A stretch of DNA of 64,000 nt from JAKFWF01 sp963732635 (GCA_963732635.1 CAVTAL010000012.1:8784-72783), one strand, 5' to 3'; shown: positions 36,557 through 46,376, numbered from the stretch's first letter. Numbers and translations are program-made. Notes: generated by a model from the sequence alone, not told the origin.

Positions 36557-37192
36557 ATGTCCGACCCGCGCGTAGTCAAGACCATGGCTGAACTAGATGC
36601 CCTCTATGGGGAGCCGGCGCTCGGTTCGATCCTGAAGGAGTTGCCGGTCATCAATGCCGCGTACCGGGCGATGATCGAGGCCGCGCCCTTCTGCGTGTTG
36701 GCGACCAGCGGTCCCGAGGGGCTCGACGCCTCGCCGCGCGGAGACAATCATGGCCTCGTTCGTGTAGTCGACGAAAAGACGCTGCTGCTGCCCGATCGGC
36801 GTGGCAATCAGCGCATCGACAGTTTGCGCAATGTGGTGCGCGATCCACGCGTCGGTCTGCTGTTCCTGATCCCCGGCGTCGGTGAGACATTGCGGGTGAA
36901 TGGTCGGGCCGAACTTACCACCGATCCTGAACTTTGCGCGTCGTTCGCGGTCGACGGCAAGGAACCCAAGTGCGTGTTGAGGATCACGGTCGAAGCGGTC
37001 TACTTCCAGTGTGCCCGCGCCATTGCCCGCTCGCGGCTGTGGGAACCGTCGGCGCGGGTCGATCGAAAGTCGCTGCCCTCGACCGGCACGCTCACCGTCG
37101 CCGCCCGCGACTTCAAGGGCCGCACCGACGCCTTCGACGCCGCCGCATACGACGCCGCACTTGCCGAGCGCCAGAAGGCGACGCTGTATTGA
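36557..37192 (+). CDS. Pyridoxamine 5'-phosphate oxidase-family FMN-binding protein
   Basis: A 211-residue flavin split-barrel protein. FCVLATSGPEGLDASPRGDN and LLLPDRRGNQRIDSLRNVV are the FMN-binding strands, and VGLLFLIPGVGETLRVNGRAEL continues the barrel. It belongs to the PNPOx-like group of uncharacterised oxidoreductases or flavin/haem binders rather than true PdxH. AAGGAG precedes the ATG at 36557. It converges with recG. Confidence 0.85.
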   Translation: MSDPRVVKTMAELDALYGEPALGSILKELPVINAAYRAMIEAAPFCVLATSGPEGLDASPRGDNHGLVRVVDEKTLLLPDRRGNQRIDSLRNVVRDPRVGLLFLIPGVGETLRVNGRAELTTDPELCASFAVDGKEPKCVLRITVEAVYFQCARAIARSRLWEPSARVDRKSLPSTGTLTVAARDFKGRTDAFDAAAYDAALAERQKATLY

Positions 37193-37283
37193 ACGTGAGC
37201 CATGGTCTGAGGCGTCGCCGCGATTGCGTGGTCCCGCCACATCCGGCCGGGTTCGCAAAGGCGGATTTGGATGCGGCAATCAA

Positions 37284-39398
37284 CTATGCTGCCCTGAACA
37301 GCCGGATCGCTTCGTCGCATTCGAACAGGTAGAGCAGCGTGCGCACCGCCTGGCCGCGCGGGCTCAACAGCTTCGGGTCGCGCGACAGGATCAAGGCCGC
37401 GTCGTCGCGGGCGGCGGCCAGCAGGTCGGCATAGCCAGGTACATCGGCAACACGGAATTCCGGTAGTCCCGACTGCCGCGCGCCCATTACCTCGCCGCCT
37501 CCGCGCAATTCGAGATCTTTCTCGGCAATGAGGAACCCGTCCTCGGTATCGCGCATCATCATTAGGCGGGACCCGGCTGTCTCGCCGAGCGGCGCCTTGT
37601 ACAGGAGGACGCAGAACGACTGCCGGCTGCCGCGCCCGACCCGGCCACGCAACTGATGCAGCTGGGCGAGGCCGAAGCGCTCGGCATGTTCGATCACCAT
37701 GATCGATGCATTGGGGACGTTGACGCCGACCTCGATCACCGTCGTCGACACCAGGATCTTGAGTTCGTTGGCGGTGAAGGCCGCCATTACCGCGTCCTTG
37801 GCGGTGCCGCTCATGGCGCCATGCAACAGGCCGACGGCCGAGCCGAAGATCTGGCCGAGGTGGGCGGCGCGCTCCTCGGCGGCGGCGAGTTCGGACACGT
37901 CCGAGCTTTCGATCAGCGGGCAGACCCAGTAGATCTGCGCGCCTTCCGAGACGGCGCGGCGCAGGCCGTCGGTGACCTGCTCCAATCGGTCGAGCGACAC
38001 CAGCGTGGTCTGCACCGGTTTACGGCCAGCGGGCTTCTCGGTCAGGCGCGACACGTCGAGATCGCCGTAGTGGGTCATCAGCAGTGTGCGCGGAATTGGC
38101 GTCGCGGTCATGACAAGTACATTGGCGCCGCCGTCGCCGCCCTTGGTTTGCAGTGCGAGGCGCTGGTGCACGCCGAACCGATGCTGCTCGTCGATCACCG
38201 CGAAGGCGAGATCCTTGAACACGACGTCGTCCTGGAACAATGCGTGCGTGCCGATCAGGATATCGATCTCGCCGGAGGCCAAGCGTTCCAGCACTTGTCT
38301 GCGCGGCCGGCCCTTCTCGCGACCCGTGAGCAGGCCCAAACGCAGGCCAGCCTTCTCGGCCAGCGGCGCGATCGTGTCGGCGTGTTGACGGGCGAGTACC
38401 TCGGTCGGGGCCATCAGCGCTGCCTGCGCGCCAGCCTCGACCGCGACCGCCATCGCCATCAAGGCGACCACCGTCTTGCCTGAACCGACGTCGCCTTGAA
38501 GCAAACGAAGCATTCGATTTGGCGCGGCCATGTCGCGTTCGATCTCGGCCAGCGCCTCACGTTGTGAATTCGTCAGCGCGAACGGTAGCGCCTCCATGAT
38601 TTTGGCCCGCAACCGGCCATCGCCGGTGACCGGTCGGCCGCGTTGCGCCTTGTAGCTCTGCCGCACCAGGGCGAGAGCCAATTGCCCGGCCAGCAGTTCG
38701 TCATAGGCGAGGCGCTGCCAGGCGGGGGAGGCCGGCGAGATATCGGCGGCATCAGTCGGCCGGTGCAACGACTGCAGGGCGGCTTGCGCGCCCGGCCAGC
38801 CGCGCGCCGAGAGCCAAGCCGCGTCTTGCCATTCGGCCATTGGCGGTACCCGGTCGACCGCCTGCCGGATTGCCTTGAGCAGCACCTTGCCCGACAGACC
38901 GGCGGTGAGGCCATAGACCGGCTCCAGCATCGGCAGTTCGTCACGTTTTTCAGGAGCGACAACGTAATCCGGGTGCGTCATCTGCAGTTTGTCGCCGTAG
39001 GCCTCGACGCGCCCGGAGATGAATCGAATGCTGCCTTCCGGCAGTAGATTTTCGATGTACTTGCGCTCGGCGCGGAAGAACACGAGGTCGAGGGCGCCGG
39101 TGTCATCCTCGGTGGCGATTTTGTAGGGCGCCTTGTTGTTGCCACGCGGCGGTGGCCGATGCTTGAGGATGCGCACCTCGAACGTTGCGATCGTGCCCGG
39201 CGTGGCCCCGGCGACGGTCGGCTGGGCGCGACGGTCAATGACGCCCGTCGGCGTGTGCCAGATGAGGTCGATCACGCGTGGCTCGGTAGTGCCCGGCTGC
39301 AACCGCACTGCTTTCTTCAACAGCGCAATCAGCCGCGGCCCGATCCCGGCCAGCGACTGCGCCGACGCAAACAGTGGTGTGAAGATGTCTGGGCGCAT
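37284..39398 (-). CDS. recG: ATP-dependent DNA helicase RecG
   Basis: Branch-migration helicase that remodels stalled forks and Holliday junctions. 704 residues (E. coli 693). The N-terminal wedge domain precedes Walker A GDVGSGKTVVA near residue 301, the DExH box DEQHRFG near residue 400, and helicase motifs HGAMSGTAKDAVMAAF and QLRGRVGRGSRQS. The frame is intact. In many rhizobia recG is directly divergent from sdhE-mfd; here the aconitase X gene sits between them. Confidence 0.97.
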   Translation of the reverse strand: MRPDIFTPLFASAQSLAGIGPRLIALLKKAVRLQPGTTEPRVIDLIWHTPTGVIDRRAQPTVAGATPGTIATFEVRILKHRPPPRGNNKAPYKIATEDDTGALDLVFFRAERKYIENLLPEGSIRFISGRVEAYGDKLQMTHPDYVVAPEKRDELPMLEPVYGLTAGLSGKVLLKAIRQAVDRVPPMAEWQDAAWLSARGWPGAQAALQSLHRPTDAADISPASPAWQRLAYDELLAGQLALALVRQSYKAQRGRPVTGDGRLRAKIMEALPFALTNSQREALAEIERDMAAPNRMLRLLQGDVGSGKTVVALMAMAVAVEAGAQAALMAPTEVLARQHADTIAPLAEKAGLRLGLLTGREKGRPRRQVLERLASGEIDILIGTHALFQDDVVFKDLAFAVIDEQHRFGVHQRLALQTKGGDGGANVLVMTATPIPRTLLMTHYGDLDVSRLTEKPAGRKPVQTTLVSLDRLEQVTDGLRRAVSEGAQIYWVCPLIESSDVSELAAAEERAAHLGQIFGSAVGLLHGAMSGTAKDAVMAAFTANELKILVSTTVIEVGVNVPNASIMVIEHAERFGLAQLHQLRGRVGRGSRQSFCVLLYKAPLGETAGSRLMMMRDTEDGFLIAEKDLELRGGGEVMGARQSGLPEFRVADVPGYADLLAAARDDAALILSRDPKLLSPRGQAVRTLLYLFECDEAIRLFRAA

Positions 39399-39470
39399 GC
39401 GATCGTTGTGAGTGGGTTCTGACAGAGGTGTCTAGGGCGATCGAGTTCGCGAACCAACTACATTGAAGGT

Positions 39471-39565
39471 GTCATCCCGGGGCTTGTCCGCGGGACCCAT
39501 GGAGCAGCATACTCGAACAACTGGGGGGTGGCACAATAGGTTCTGGGAACAAATGCCGGGATGAC
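39471..39565. repeat. Alphaproteobacterial interspersed repeat remnant
   Basis: GTCATCCCGG at 39471-39480 and its exact complement CCGGGATGAC at 39556-39565 delimit a 95-base unit. The left end continues as GGGCTTGTCCGCGGGACC, closely matching the interspersed GTCATCCC-GGGCTTGT element common in alphaproteobacterial genomes. It lies in the 220-base gap between aconitase X and recG. Confidence 0.65.
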
Positions 39566-39619
39566 TGGCGGCGGTGGAGCCTGCCGCTGACGAGACGCGT
39601 GGTGGCGCGTGCCGACAAC

Positions 39620-41290
39620 TCACAGCCAGGCGGGGAGTTGGTCGCGTGCGCGGCCGGTGCGCAGGGCTTCGGCGCAATCGGCGAGGCTGCCGAAGCGCAC
39701 GCCGCGTCCTGACAGGCCCGGCGCGTAATGCGCATATTTGCCCGAATTGGTCATCAGCGTGCGTGCAGAAGGCGGAAACACCGGCTCCGTGATGGAGCAC
39801 CAGCACAGGTCTAGCACGACGCGAATGCCGGCGGCTTCCAGCCGCGCCAGCACACCTTCTGCGCGGGCCGCGGCAGCGGTGTCGCGGCCGAGGGTGACGA
39901 TGCCTGTCACCCCGGCGGCGCAATGATGACCGTCCACCAGCAGCGCCAGCGCCCGGCATTCGTCCAGCGAAAAATGCGGGCTGCCGAATGCCACCAGATC
40001 GATCTCGGCGGGCGCGGCATTGAGTTTGCGCCACGTCTGCGCGAAGTCGGACCGCGAGATACGCGCACGATCCGCATCGGGCGCCACGGCGCCGGCTTCC
40101 GGTGTGATGCCGGCGATGTGCAACATCGGCGCCGAAGAGGTGGTTCCGAACGCCGCGCACAGTGCTTTCAGGTCATCCGGACTAGGAGCGAGGCCTTCGA
40201 TCCCGTTTAACAGCGGGATACGGTCGGGCGCTGCGAGACCGGCGAGATAGCCGAGCATGGGCCAGAAGGCATCGTCGTGGTTGGCCGTCGGCTCGACCGC
40301 GATGATGCGACGGGCTCGCCGGTTGTCATCGACATAGACACCTGCCAGTGGCGCGCGGCCGGTCAATGCAATGCACAGGTCGAGGAAATCGGCGTGTTTG
40401 GGCGTGCGTGCGCCGAGCACGCTATTTGCATAGATGACCGCGTTCAATTCCGCCCACGCGATTGTCTCCCCCTGTGCCGGCGCGCTGTCCAGCAGATAGG
40501 GCGCGCAGGTGAAGCTGGCACGGGCACCCATTTCGACATAGGCATCGGCAAGCGCGCTTGCCGGTCCGCCAAAGCTGGCCGGAACCCCCTGTCGACGCCA
40601 GTTGGCGTGGTCGACCGAGATCGCATTCATGGTGGTGGGCACGCGCACCCGAGCGCCCTGATCGGCGAAGTATCTGGCGAACCGCAGGAACGCTGCTGCG
40701 GCATAGATGCATCCGTCGATGTGCACCTGCGCGACGTCGACGAGTCGGCTGGCGCCCTGGATCGCGGCGACGGCACAGATGATCTGCATCGCGGTCTGGG
40801 CTGCGGACCCTGCGCGCCCATCGAGCATCGCGCTGTCGGAAGGCGTCAGTTCGAGATCGGCGCCCGGCATCCCGGACAAGCCGATGCAGAGACCAGGACC
40901 GCGGATTTGGTCGTCGTCGATCGAGACCTCGCGGGCTACGGAAACGGCGGCGAATTTCGCTGGCGCCAGGCGCAGGACTGGAAGCGTCTTGCCGAACACG
41001 TCGCGGGCCACGAGCGCGCCCAGGGTCGCGACCTCCTCGGGCTCGCTGAACACCAGGGCCGCTGGGGCATGGCCATTCTGAATCAACTCGAGCAGCACGC
41101 CGCTGCCTGTACATGATCCCCGCGTCGTCGGCATCACCAGCACAGCGCCGCGGACGCATTGACCGTGCAAGGGGTGATGTGCGTCGATAACGCGTCCGCT
41201 GCTCGGGTCGATGCCGCCCCAGAAGCTCAAACCCTCGGTGGTCGCCAAGACTGGCCCGGTGGCGGTGCCTGCAACAATCTTCATTCCCAA
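39620..41290 (-). CDS. Aconitase X (AcnX type I), candidate cis-3-hydroxy-L-proline dehydratase
   Basis: A 556-residue fused aconitase X: an N-terminal small swivel domain (SFWGGIDPSSGRVID, MPTTRGSCTGSGVLLEL) followed by the large AcnX domain (ELTPSDSAMLDGRAGSAAQ, VPTTMNAISVDHANW, GARTPKHADFLDL). Cysteine-containing positions suit an iron-sulfur cluster. Bacterial type I members dehydrate cis-3-hydroxy-L-proline to 1-pyrroline-2-carboxylate; archaeal relatives act on mevalonate phosphate. No other hydroxyproline gene is nearby, so the substrate is an inference. An ATG two codons downstream is an alternative start. Confidence 0.85.
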   Translation of the reverse strand: MGMKIVAGTATGPVLATTEGLSFWGGIDPSSGRVIDAHHPLHGQCVRGAVLVMPTTRGSCTGSGVLLELIQNGHAPAALVFSEPEEVATLGALVARDVFGKTLPVLRLAPAKFAAVSVAREVSIDDDQIRGPGLCIGLSGMPGADLELTPSDSAMLDGRAGSAAQTAMQIICAVAAIQGASRLVDVAQVHIDGCIYAAAAFLRFARYFADQGARVRVPTTMNAISVDHANWRRQGVPASFGGPASALADAYVEMGARASFTCAPYLLDSAPAQGETIAWAELNAVIYANSVLGARTPKHADFLDLCIALTGRAPLAGVYVDDNRRARRIIAVEPTANHDDAFWPMLGYLAGLAAPDRIPLLNGIEGLAPSPDDLKALCAAFGTTSSAPMLHIAGITPEAGAVAPDADRARISRSDFAQTWRKLNAAPAEIDLVAFGSPHFSLDECRALALLVDGHHCAAGVTGIVTLGRDTAAAARAEGVLARLEAAGIRVVLDLCWCSITEPVFPPSARTLMTNSGKYAHYAPGLSGRGVRFGSLADCAEALRTGRARDQLPAWL

Positions 41291-41489
41291 CGGGACACCT
41301 CTCGACGTATTCAGGAAGCTGCGGCACTATCGATCGCTCCCCCGGCACAATCAAGCCAGTCCCCACCCTTTGCACCTCCAGACATCGGCGCTATATCAAA
41401 CCTCGTGCCGCCATCACGGCGCGTCGACCGGGGTCTTTTTCGGGGCCGTCCGGGCAAATTGCGTTTTGCGAGCCAGGAACTCTTGATCC

Positions 41490-41765
41490 ATGTCTGACGA
41501 ACCCGATGCCCGCCGCCGCCGCGCTGGCTTTCGCGCCAATCATCGCGGCACCAAGGAGATGGACTGGCTGCTCGGCAAATTCGCTGACGCCAAGCTTGCC
41601 GGCATGAGCGACTTGGATCTCGCACTGTTCGAGAAGCTCATTCAACTCCCCGATCCCGACCTGCAGACCTGGATTCTGGAACCGGCGCCGATGGCTGGGA
41701 CTGAATTTGCTGCTCTATTGGCCGAACTACGCACTTTCCACAACCTCGACCAGCCGGTCGCCTGA
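41490..41765 (+). CDS. sdhE: FAD assembly factor SdhE
   Basis: A small five-helix protein (91 residues) that aids covalent flavinylation of succinate dehydrogenase. The diagnostic RGxxE motif is present in NHRGTKEMDWLLG, followed by DLALFEKLIQLPDPDLQTWIL. It lies 17 bases upstream of mfd, the usual rhizobial pairing. Confidence 0.93.
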   Translation: MSDEPDARRRRAGFRANHRGTKEMDWLLGKFADAKLAGMSDLDLALFEKLIQLPDPDLQTWILEPAPMAGTEFAALLAELRTFHNLDQPVA

Positions 41766-41782
41766 ACGGCACTCACAAGCAC

Positions 41783-44700
41783 ATGAACGACGTTGCGGTT
41801 CACCCGAACGAAATGACGCTGGCCGGCGTGCCGGAAGGACTGGACGCACTGGTGCTCGCGCAACTGGCGCGTGAGGCTGGTAGCGCCGCCGCGCCCGGTA
41901 TTATACTGCATGTCGCCCGTGATGATCGCCGGCTTGATGCGCTCGAAACCGCGCTCGGCTTTTTCGCGCCGAACCAGCGTGTGATCTCGGTGCCGGCGTG
42001 GGACACCGTGCCCTACGATCGCGTTGGCCCGAATGCCGAGATCACCGCCAAGCGCATCACGTCGATGGCCAAGCTCGTGATGGGCGGCCGCAAGGAACCG
42101 ACGATCGTGTTGACCACGGTCAACGCGATGCTGCAGAAATTGCCGCCGCGCGCCTTCATCCGCCAGTCGCTGCGGCCGATGGCGGCCGGCCAGCGTATCG
42201 ACCTCAACCGGCTGATCCAGCGTCTGACCGCCGCTGGCTTCGTGCGCACGGGGCAGGTAATGGAGCCCGGCGAGTTCGCGGTGCGCGGCGGCATTCTAGA
42301 CCTCTACCCGCCGGGACGTTTGAGCCCGGTGCGCCTCGACTTCTTCGGCGACACGTTGGAAAGCATCAAGTCGTTCGACGCCGAGACGCAGCGCACTTCG
42401 AAGGTGGTGCAGAAGCTCGTCTTGATGCCGATCAGCGAGGTCGCCTTTGGCGCGGAAGGCGAAAAGCTGTTCCGGGCCGGCTATGTCGAACTGTTCGGCG
42501 GCAACACCGGCGAAGACCCGCTCTATCAGGCGGTCAGCGCGGGCAGCCGTTACCCCGGTGTCGAGCACTGGCTGCCACTGTTCCACGACAAGCTGGAATC
42601 GCTGTTCGACTACGTCGCCGGCAGCGATATCTCGTTCGACCAGGGCGCCGACGAGCAGATGCGGCGACGCTTCGAGCAGATCAAGGAGCATTACGAGGCA
42701 CGGCTTGAAGGGCTCGAGCAGTCGAAATTCGGTGCCGCGCCATACAAGCCAGTGCCGCCCGACCGCATGTTCCTCGACGGCGCCGACTGGAAGGCCGCGC
42801 TCGAAGTCATGAACGTGCGCCGGTTCTCGGCTTTCGAGCATCCGGCCGGACCCAGCATCCGCAGCTACAACGGCCGCGCGGCGCGCACGTTCTCGATGGA
42901 GCGCACGACCGATGGCGCCGATCTGTTCGGTTCCGTGGTTGCGCACATCCGGGCGCTTATCGAACAGAAAAAGCGGGTGATGATTGCCGCCTGGACGCCG
43001 GGGGCGCGAGAGCGCCTCGGTACTTTGCTCGCCGACCATGGCTTCAAGGACGTGCGCAAGGTCGATACCTACGCCGACGCGCTGGGTCTGCCCGGAAATC
43101 TGCCCGCGATGTGCGTGCTGGGTCTCGAACACGGCTTCGAGACGCCCGAAATGGTGGTGATTGCCGAGCAGGACATTCTCGGCGATCGTCTGGTGCGCGC
43201 CCGCCGCAAGCCGCGCAAGGCTGCCGACGTCATCACCCAGGCGACGAGCCTGGGACCAGGCGACCTCGTCGTCCACGCCGACCACGGCATTGGCCGTTTC
43301 GAAGGCCTGAAGACGATCACCGCGCTCGGTGCGCCGCATGACTGCCTCGAACTGATTTATGCCGGTGGCGATAAGCTCTACCTGCCGGTTGAGAACATCG
43401 AGCTTTTGTCGCGGTTCGGCGCCGAGAGTGAAGGGGCGCAACTCGACAAGCTCGGCGGTGCGGCTTGGCAATCGCGCAAGGCCCGAATGCAGAAGCGGCT
43501 GCGCGAACTCGCCGCCGAACTGATCAAGATCGCAGCCCTCAGGCAGTTGAAGGAAGCACCCGCGCTTACCCCCCCGGCCGGCGCCTTCGACGAATTCATA
43601 GCCCGCTTCCCCTACGAGGAGACCGAGGACCAGCAGGCCAGCATTGATGCCGTGATCGATGATCTAGGCACTGGCCGTCCAATGGACCGCTTGATCTGCG
43701 GCGACGTCGGCTTCGGCAAGACCGAAGTGGCATTGCGCGCCGCGTTTGTTGCGGCGATGGCCGGATTGCAGGTGGCCGTCGTGGTGCCAACGACGCTGCT
43801 GGCGCGGCAGCATTACAAAACCTTCTCGCAACGCTTCCATGGCCTGCCGGTGAAGGTGGTGCAAGCGTCTCGCCTCGTAAGCGCGAAAGACCTCGCCGAC
43901 GTTAGACAAGGCCTCGCGTCGGGCGTTGTTGACATTGTCGTTGGCACGCATGCGCTGCTGTCGAAGTCGATCGAGTTCGCCCGACTTGGCTTGCTGATCA
44001 TCGACGAGGAACAGCACTTCGGCGTCCAGCACAAGGAGCGACTGAAGCAGTTGAAGGAAGACGTGCACGTCCTCACCCTTTCGGCGACGCCGATCCCGCG
44101 CACCTTGCAGCTCGCCTTGTCGGGCGTGCGCGAGTTGTCGCTGATCACCACGCCGCCGGTCGATCGCCTCGCGGTGCGTACCTACATTTCGCCGTTCGAT
44201 CCGGTGATCCTGCGCGAGGCCATGCGGCGCGAGCGCTATCGCGGCGGTCAGACGTTCTATGTGGCGCCGCGCATTGCAGACCTCGATGAGATCGCCGAGT
44301 TTCTGGCCGAGGCGGTGCCGGAGCTTCGCGTCGCCCGAGCCCACGGCCAGCTGACGCCGACCGAGCTCGAAGACATCATGACGGCGTTCTACGAAGGCCA
44401 ATACGACGTGCTGCTATCGACTGCGATCGTCGAGTCGGGCCTCGACGTGCCCAATGCCAACACCATGATCGTGCATCGCGCCGACATGTTCGGCTTGGCC
44501 CAGCTCTACCAGTTGCGCGGCCGTGTCGGGCGCTCGAAGACGCGCGCCTATGCCTACTTCACGACGCCACCCGGCAAGGCAATGACCGAGATGGCCGAGA
44601 AGCGCCTCAAGGTGCTGCAGTCGCTCGACACACTCGGCGCCGGCTTCTCGTTGGCAAGTCACGATCTGGATATCCGTGGTGGTGGCAACCTGCTCGGCGA

Positions 44701-45274
44701 GGAGCAGTCGGGCCACATCCGCGAAGTTGGCTTCGAACTCTATCAACAGATGCTGGAAGAAGCCGTTGCGAGCCTCAAGGGCGGCGATCTGGGCTCGCCC
44801 CAGGACCAGTGGAGCCCGCAGATCTCGCTCGGACTGCCGGTGCTGATCCCGGAAACCTACGTCGCTGACCTGCCGCTGCGGCTCGGGCTCTACCGGCGGC
44901 TGTCATCGCTGGCAACGCGACCTGAGATCGACGACTTCGGTATCGAGTTGGTCGATCGCTTCGGGCCGCGTCCCGAGGAGGTCGATGCGCTGCTCGACGT
45001 CATGGAGGTGAAGGGGTTGTGCCGGCAGGCCGGCATCCAGCAGATCGATGCGGGTCACAAAGGCTGCGTGCTGCAGTTTCGCGGCAACAAGTTCGCCAAC
45101 CCGGAAGGCCTCATTGCCTACATGCAGAAATCGGGCGGCCGGGTAAAAATGCAGACCGATCACAAGCTGGTATTCAAGGCGGATTGGGACCTGCCCGAAG
45201 CGCGCCTCAAGGGTGTGCGCGAACTCGTCACCAAGATTGCGGGATTGGTGGCAGTGGCGAAGAAGGCGGCTTGA
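41783..45274 (+). CDS. mfd: Transcription-repair coupling factor Mfd
   Basis: Translocase that removes RNA polymerase stalled at DNA lesions and recruits UvrA. 1163 residues (E. coli 1148). An N-terminal UvrB-homology region (VPAWDTVPYDRVGPNAE; REGGILDLYPPG-type segment) precedes the RNA-polymerase-interacting domain (LVVHADHGIGRFEG), then Walker A GDVGFGKTEVA near residue 637, DEEQHFG near 740, and YQLRGRVGRSKTRAYAY. The C-terminal TRCF domain is complete. The frame is intact; co-transcribed with sdhE. Confidence 0.97.
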   Translation: MNDVAVHPNEMTLAGVPEGLDALVLAQLAREAGSAAAPGIILHVARDDRRLDALETALGFFAPNQRVISVPAWDTVPYDRVGPNAEITAKRITSMAKLVMGGRKEPTIVLTTVNAMLQKLPPRAFIRQSLRPMAAGQRIDLNRLIQRLTAAGFVRTGQVMEPGEFAVRGGILDLYPPGRLSPVRLDFFGDTLESIKSFDAETQRTSKVVQKLVLMPISEVAFGAEGEKLFRAGYVELFGGNTGEDPLYQAVSAGSRYPGVEHWLPLFHDKLESLFDYVAGSDISFDQGADEQMRRRFEQIKEHYEARLEGLEQSKFGAAPYKPVPPDRMFLDGADWKAALEVMNVRRFSAFEHPAGPSIRSYNGRAARTFSMERTTDGADLFGSVVAHIRALIEQKKRVMIAAWTPGARERLGTLLADHGFKDVRKVDTYADALGLPGNLPAMCVLGLEHGFETPEMVVIAEQDILGDRLVRARRKPRKAADVITQATSLGPGDLVVHADHGIGRFEGLKTITALGAPHDCLELIYAGGDKLYLPVENIELLSRFGAESEGAQLDKLGGAAWQSRKARMQKRLRELAAELIKIAALRQLKEAPALTPPAGAFDEFIARFPYEETEDQQASIDAVIDDLGTGRPMDRLICGDVGFGKTEVALRAAFVAAMAGLQVAVVVPTTLLARQHYKTFSQRFHGLPVKVVQASRLVSAKDLADVRQGLASGVVDIVVGTHALLSKSIEFARLGLLIIDEEQHFGVQHKERLKQLKEDVHVLTLSATPIPRTLQLALSGVRELSLITTPPVDRLAVRTYISPFDPVILREAMRRERYRGGQTFYVAPRIADLDEIAEFLAEAVPELRVARAHGQLTPTELEDIMTAFYEGQYDVLLSTAIVESGLDVPNANTMIVHRADMFGLAQLYQLRGRVGRSKTRAYAYFTTPPGKAMTEMAEKRLKVLQSLDTLGAGFSLASHDLDIRGGGNLLGEEQSGHIREVGFELYQQMLEEAVASLKGGDLGSPQDQWSPQISLGLPVLIPETYVADLPLRLGLYRRLSSLATRPEIDDFGIELVDRFGPRPEEVDALLDVMEVKGLCRQAGIQQIDAGHKGCVLQFRGNKFANPEGLIAYMQKSGGRVKMQTDHKLVFKADWDLPEARLKGVRELVTKIAGLVAVAKKAA

Positions 45275-45300
45275 GCCGACAATTGCTCAGGCGCCGCAGA

Positions 45301-45388
45301 TTGGGGTGAGCGATCTCGCGAAGCCCAACACTTCACGAACGGTGGTTGCCAAGTTGGGCTTCGCAGACCGGTTTGATCCAACCTACGA
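45301..45388. repeat. Second palindromic repeat element (REP-like)
   Basis: A 12-base inverted repeat GCGAAGCCCAAC/GTTGGGCTTCGC (45318-45329 and 45353-45364) flanked by imperfect outer arms (TTGGGGTGAG on the left, GATCCAACCTACG on the right). The CCCAAC/GTTGGG core and the AACCTACG end resemble the element at 22769. It fills the space between convergent mfd and the IalB gene and may act as their terminator. Confidence 0.6.
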
Positions 45389-45408
45389 GCACTCGATGCG
45401 CGACACGT

Positions 45409-45984
45409 CTACTTCAGCGCCGCCAGCGCTTGCGCGAAGCCGTTGAGTGAAATCGGGATGCCGATGCCGGCTTCTTGCGTTTGGAAGATGATGAAGATCG
45501 CGTTCTTGCCGGTCTTGAGCTGGTCGACGAGCTTGTCCTCGGCAACGACTTGGGCATAGCAGGCGAAGTTGTGGCAACGCAGGAATGGCGCGTGGCCGAC
45601 GTCCTTGTCGTCGATCTTGAGGCCGAGGCCCGGCGGCAGCAGCACGCCGAGTGGCGCGAACACGCGCAATACCCGCTCGCCGGTCGAGAATTTCTGGAAA
45701 TAGACGGTGAGGCCGACGTTGTTGCGGTCTTCGGCGGTGACACTCTGCACCAGGGCACAGGTTTCTAGTTTGGAGCCGGCAGCTGGCGGCTTGCATACAA
45801 CTTGCCAGTCGCCATGCTGGGCCTTGATGGTGCCGTCGGGCGCCGCCGAGTTGGCCTGGTTCTGCGCCTGGGCTGGCGATATGGCGGCAATGCCCAGCAT
45901 TGCCAGGGTGGCGAGATTGATCGCGGCCTGTCGCAACCGTGCGAGGTTCCCGACAGCAAAAGTGAAATGACCCACGTCGCTCAA
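45409..45984 (-). CDS. Invasion-associated locus B (IalB) family protein
   Basis: A 191-residue exported protein with a signal peptide reaching ISPAQAQ near residue 41. The mature domain starts with HGDWQVVCKPP and continues with ETCALVQSV, VLLPPGLGLKIDDKDVG and FLRCHNFACYAQVV; paired cysteines should form disulfides. IalB was first linked to host-cell entry in Bartonella, but the family is widespread in free-living rhizobia with unknown, probably envelope-related, function. It converges with mfd. Confidence 0.88.
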   Translation of the reverse strand: MSDVGHFTFAVGNLARLRQAAINLATLAMLGIAAISPAQAQNQANSAAPDGTIKAQHGDWQVVCKPPAAGSKLETCALVQSVTAEDRNNVGLTVYFQKFSTGERVLRVFAPLGVLLPPGLGLKIDDKDVGHAPFLRCHNFACYAQVVAEDKLVDQLKTGKNAIFIIFQTQEAGIGIPISLNGFAQALAALK

Positions 45985-46264
45985 CCTCCCGCCAAATCAG
46001 CGCGCACCCGTTCTGTCGAAATAGCACTGAACGCGATGTCATTGGCGCGACAATTCCGGCTGAAATGGGACCTGGGCCGGCAACATGGCGCGGCGGCGTC
46101 GGATGAGCACACGGCTGGCCCTGCGCAACACAACGCCTCAGCCCGCAACGCCACCCTCGCGGCTGGCACGTAAAAAACGGCCAAAAACAGGCTAGGCGAA
46201 TGGCTGGGGAACGGGCATAGACTGTCGCTGCGCGTAGATTTGCCGCAGGTAGACGTGCACGGAG

Positions 46265-46278
46265 TTGACTTGAGTCAA
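46265..46278 (+). promoter_or_regulatory. FNR/FixK-type box upstream of the cox operon
   Basis: TTGAC-TTGA-GTCAA matches the TTGA-N6-TCAA core recognised by CRP/FNR-family oxygen regulators such as FixK. It lies 99 bases upstream of the coxB start. A second inverted repeat, CTTGTG-N7-CACAAG, follows at 46287-46305. Together they suggest oxygen-dependent control of the aa3 oxidase. Regulator identity is inferred. Confidence 0.5.
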
Positions 46279-46376
46279 ATTGGTCGCTTGTGTTCTTTGC
46301 ACAAGTGGCGGATTTGGCAAAAAAATTGGCAATGCGTTTTCACCGCCGTGTGAGCGAACGCAACTGGAGTGCTTGA

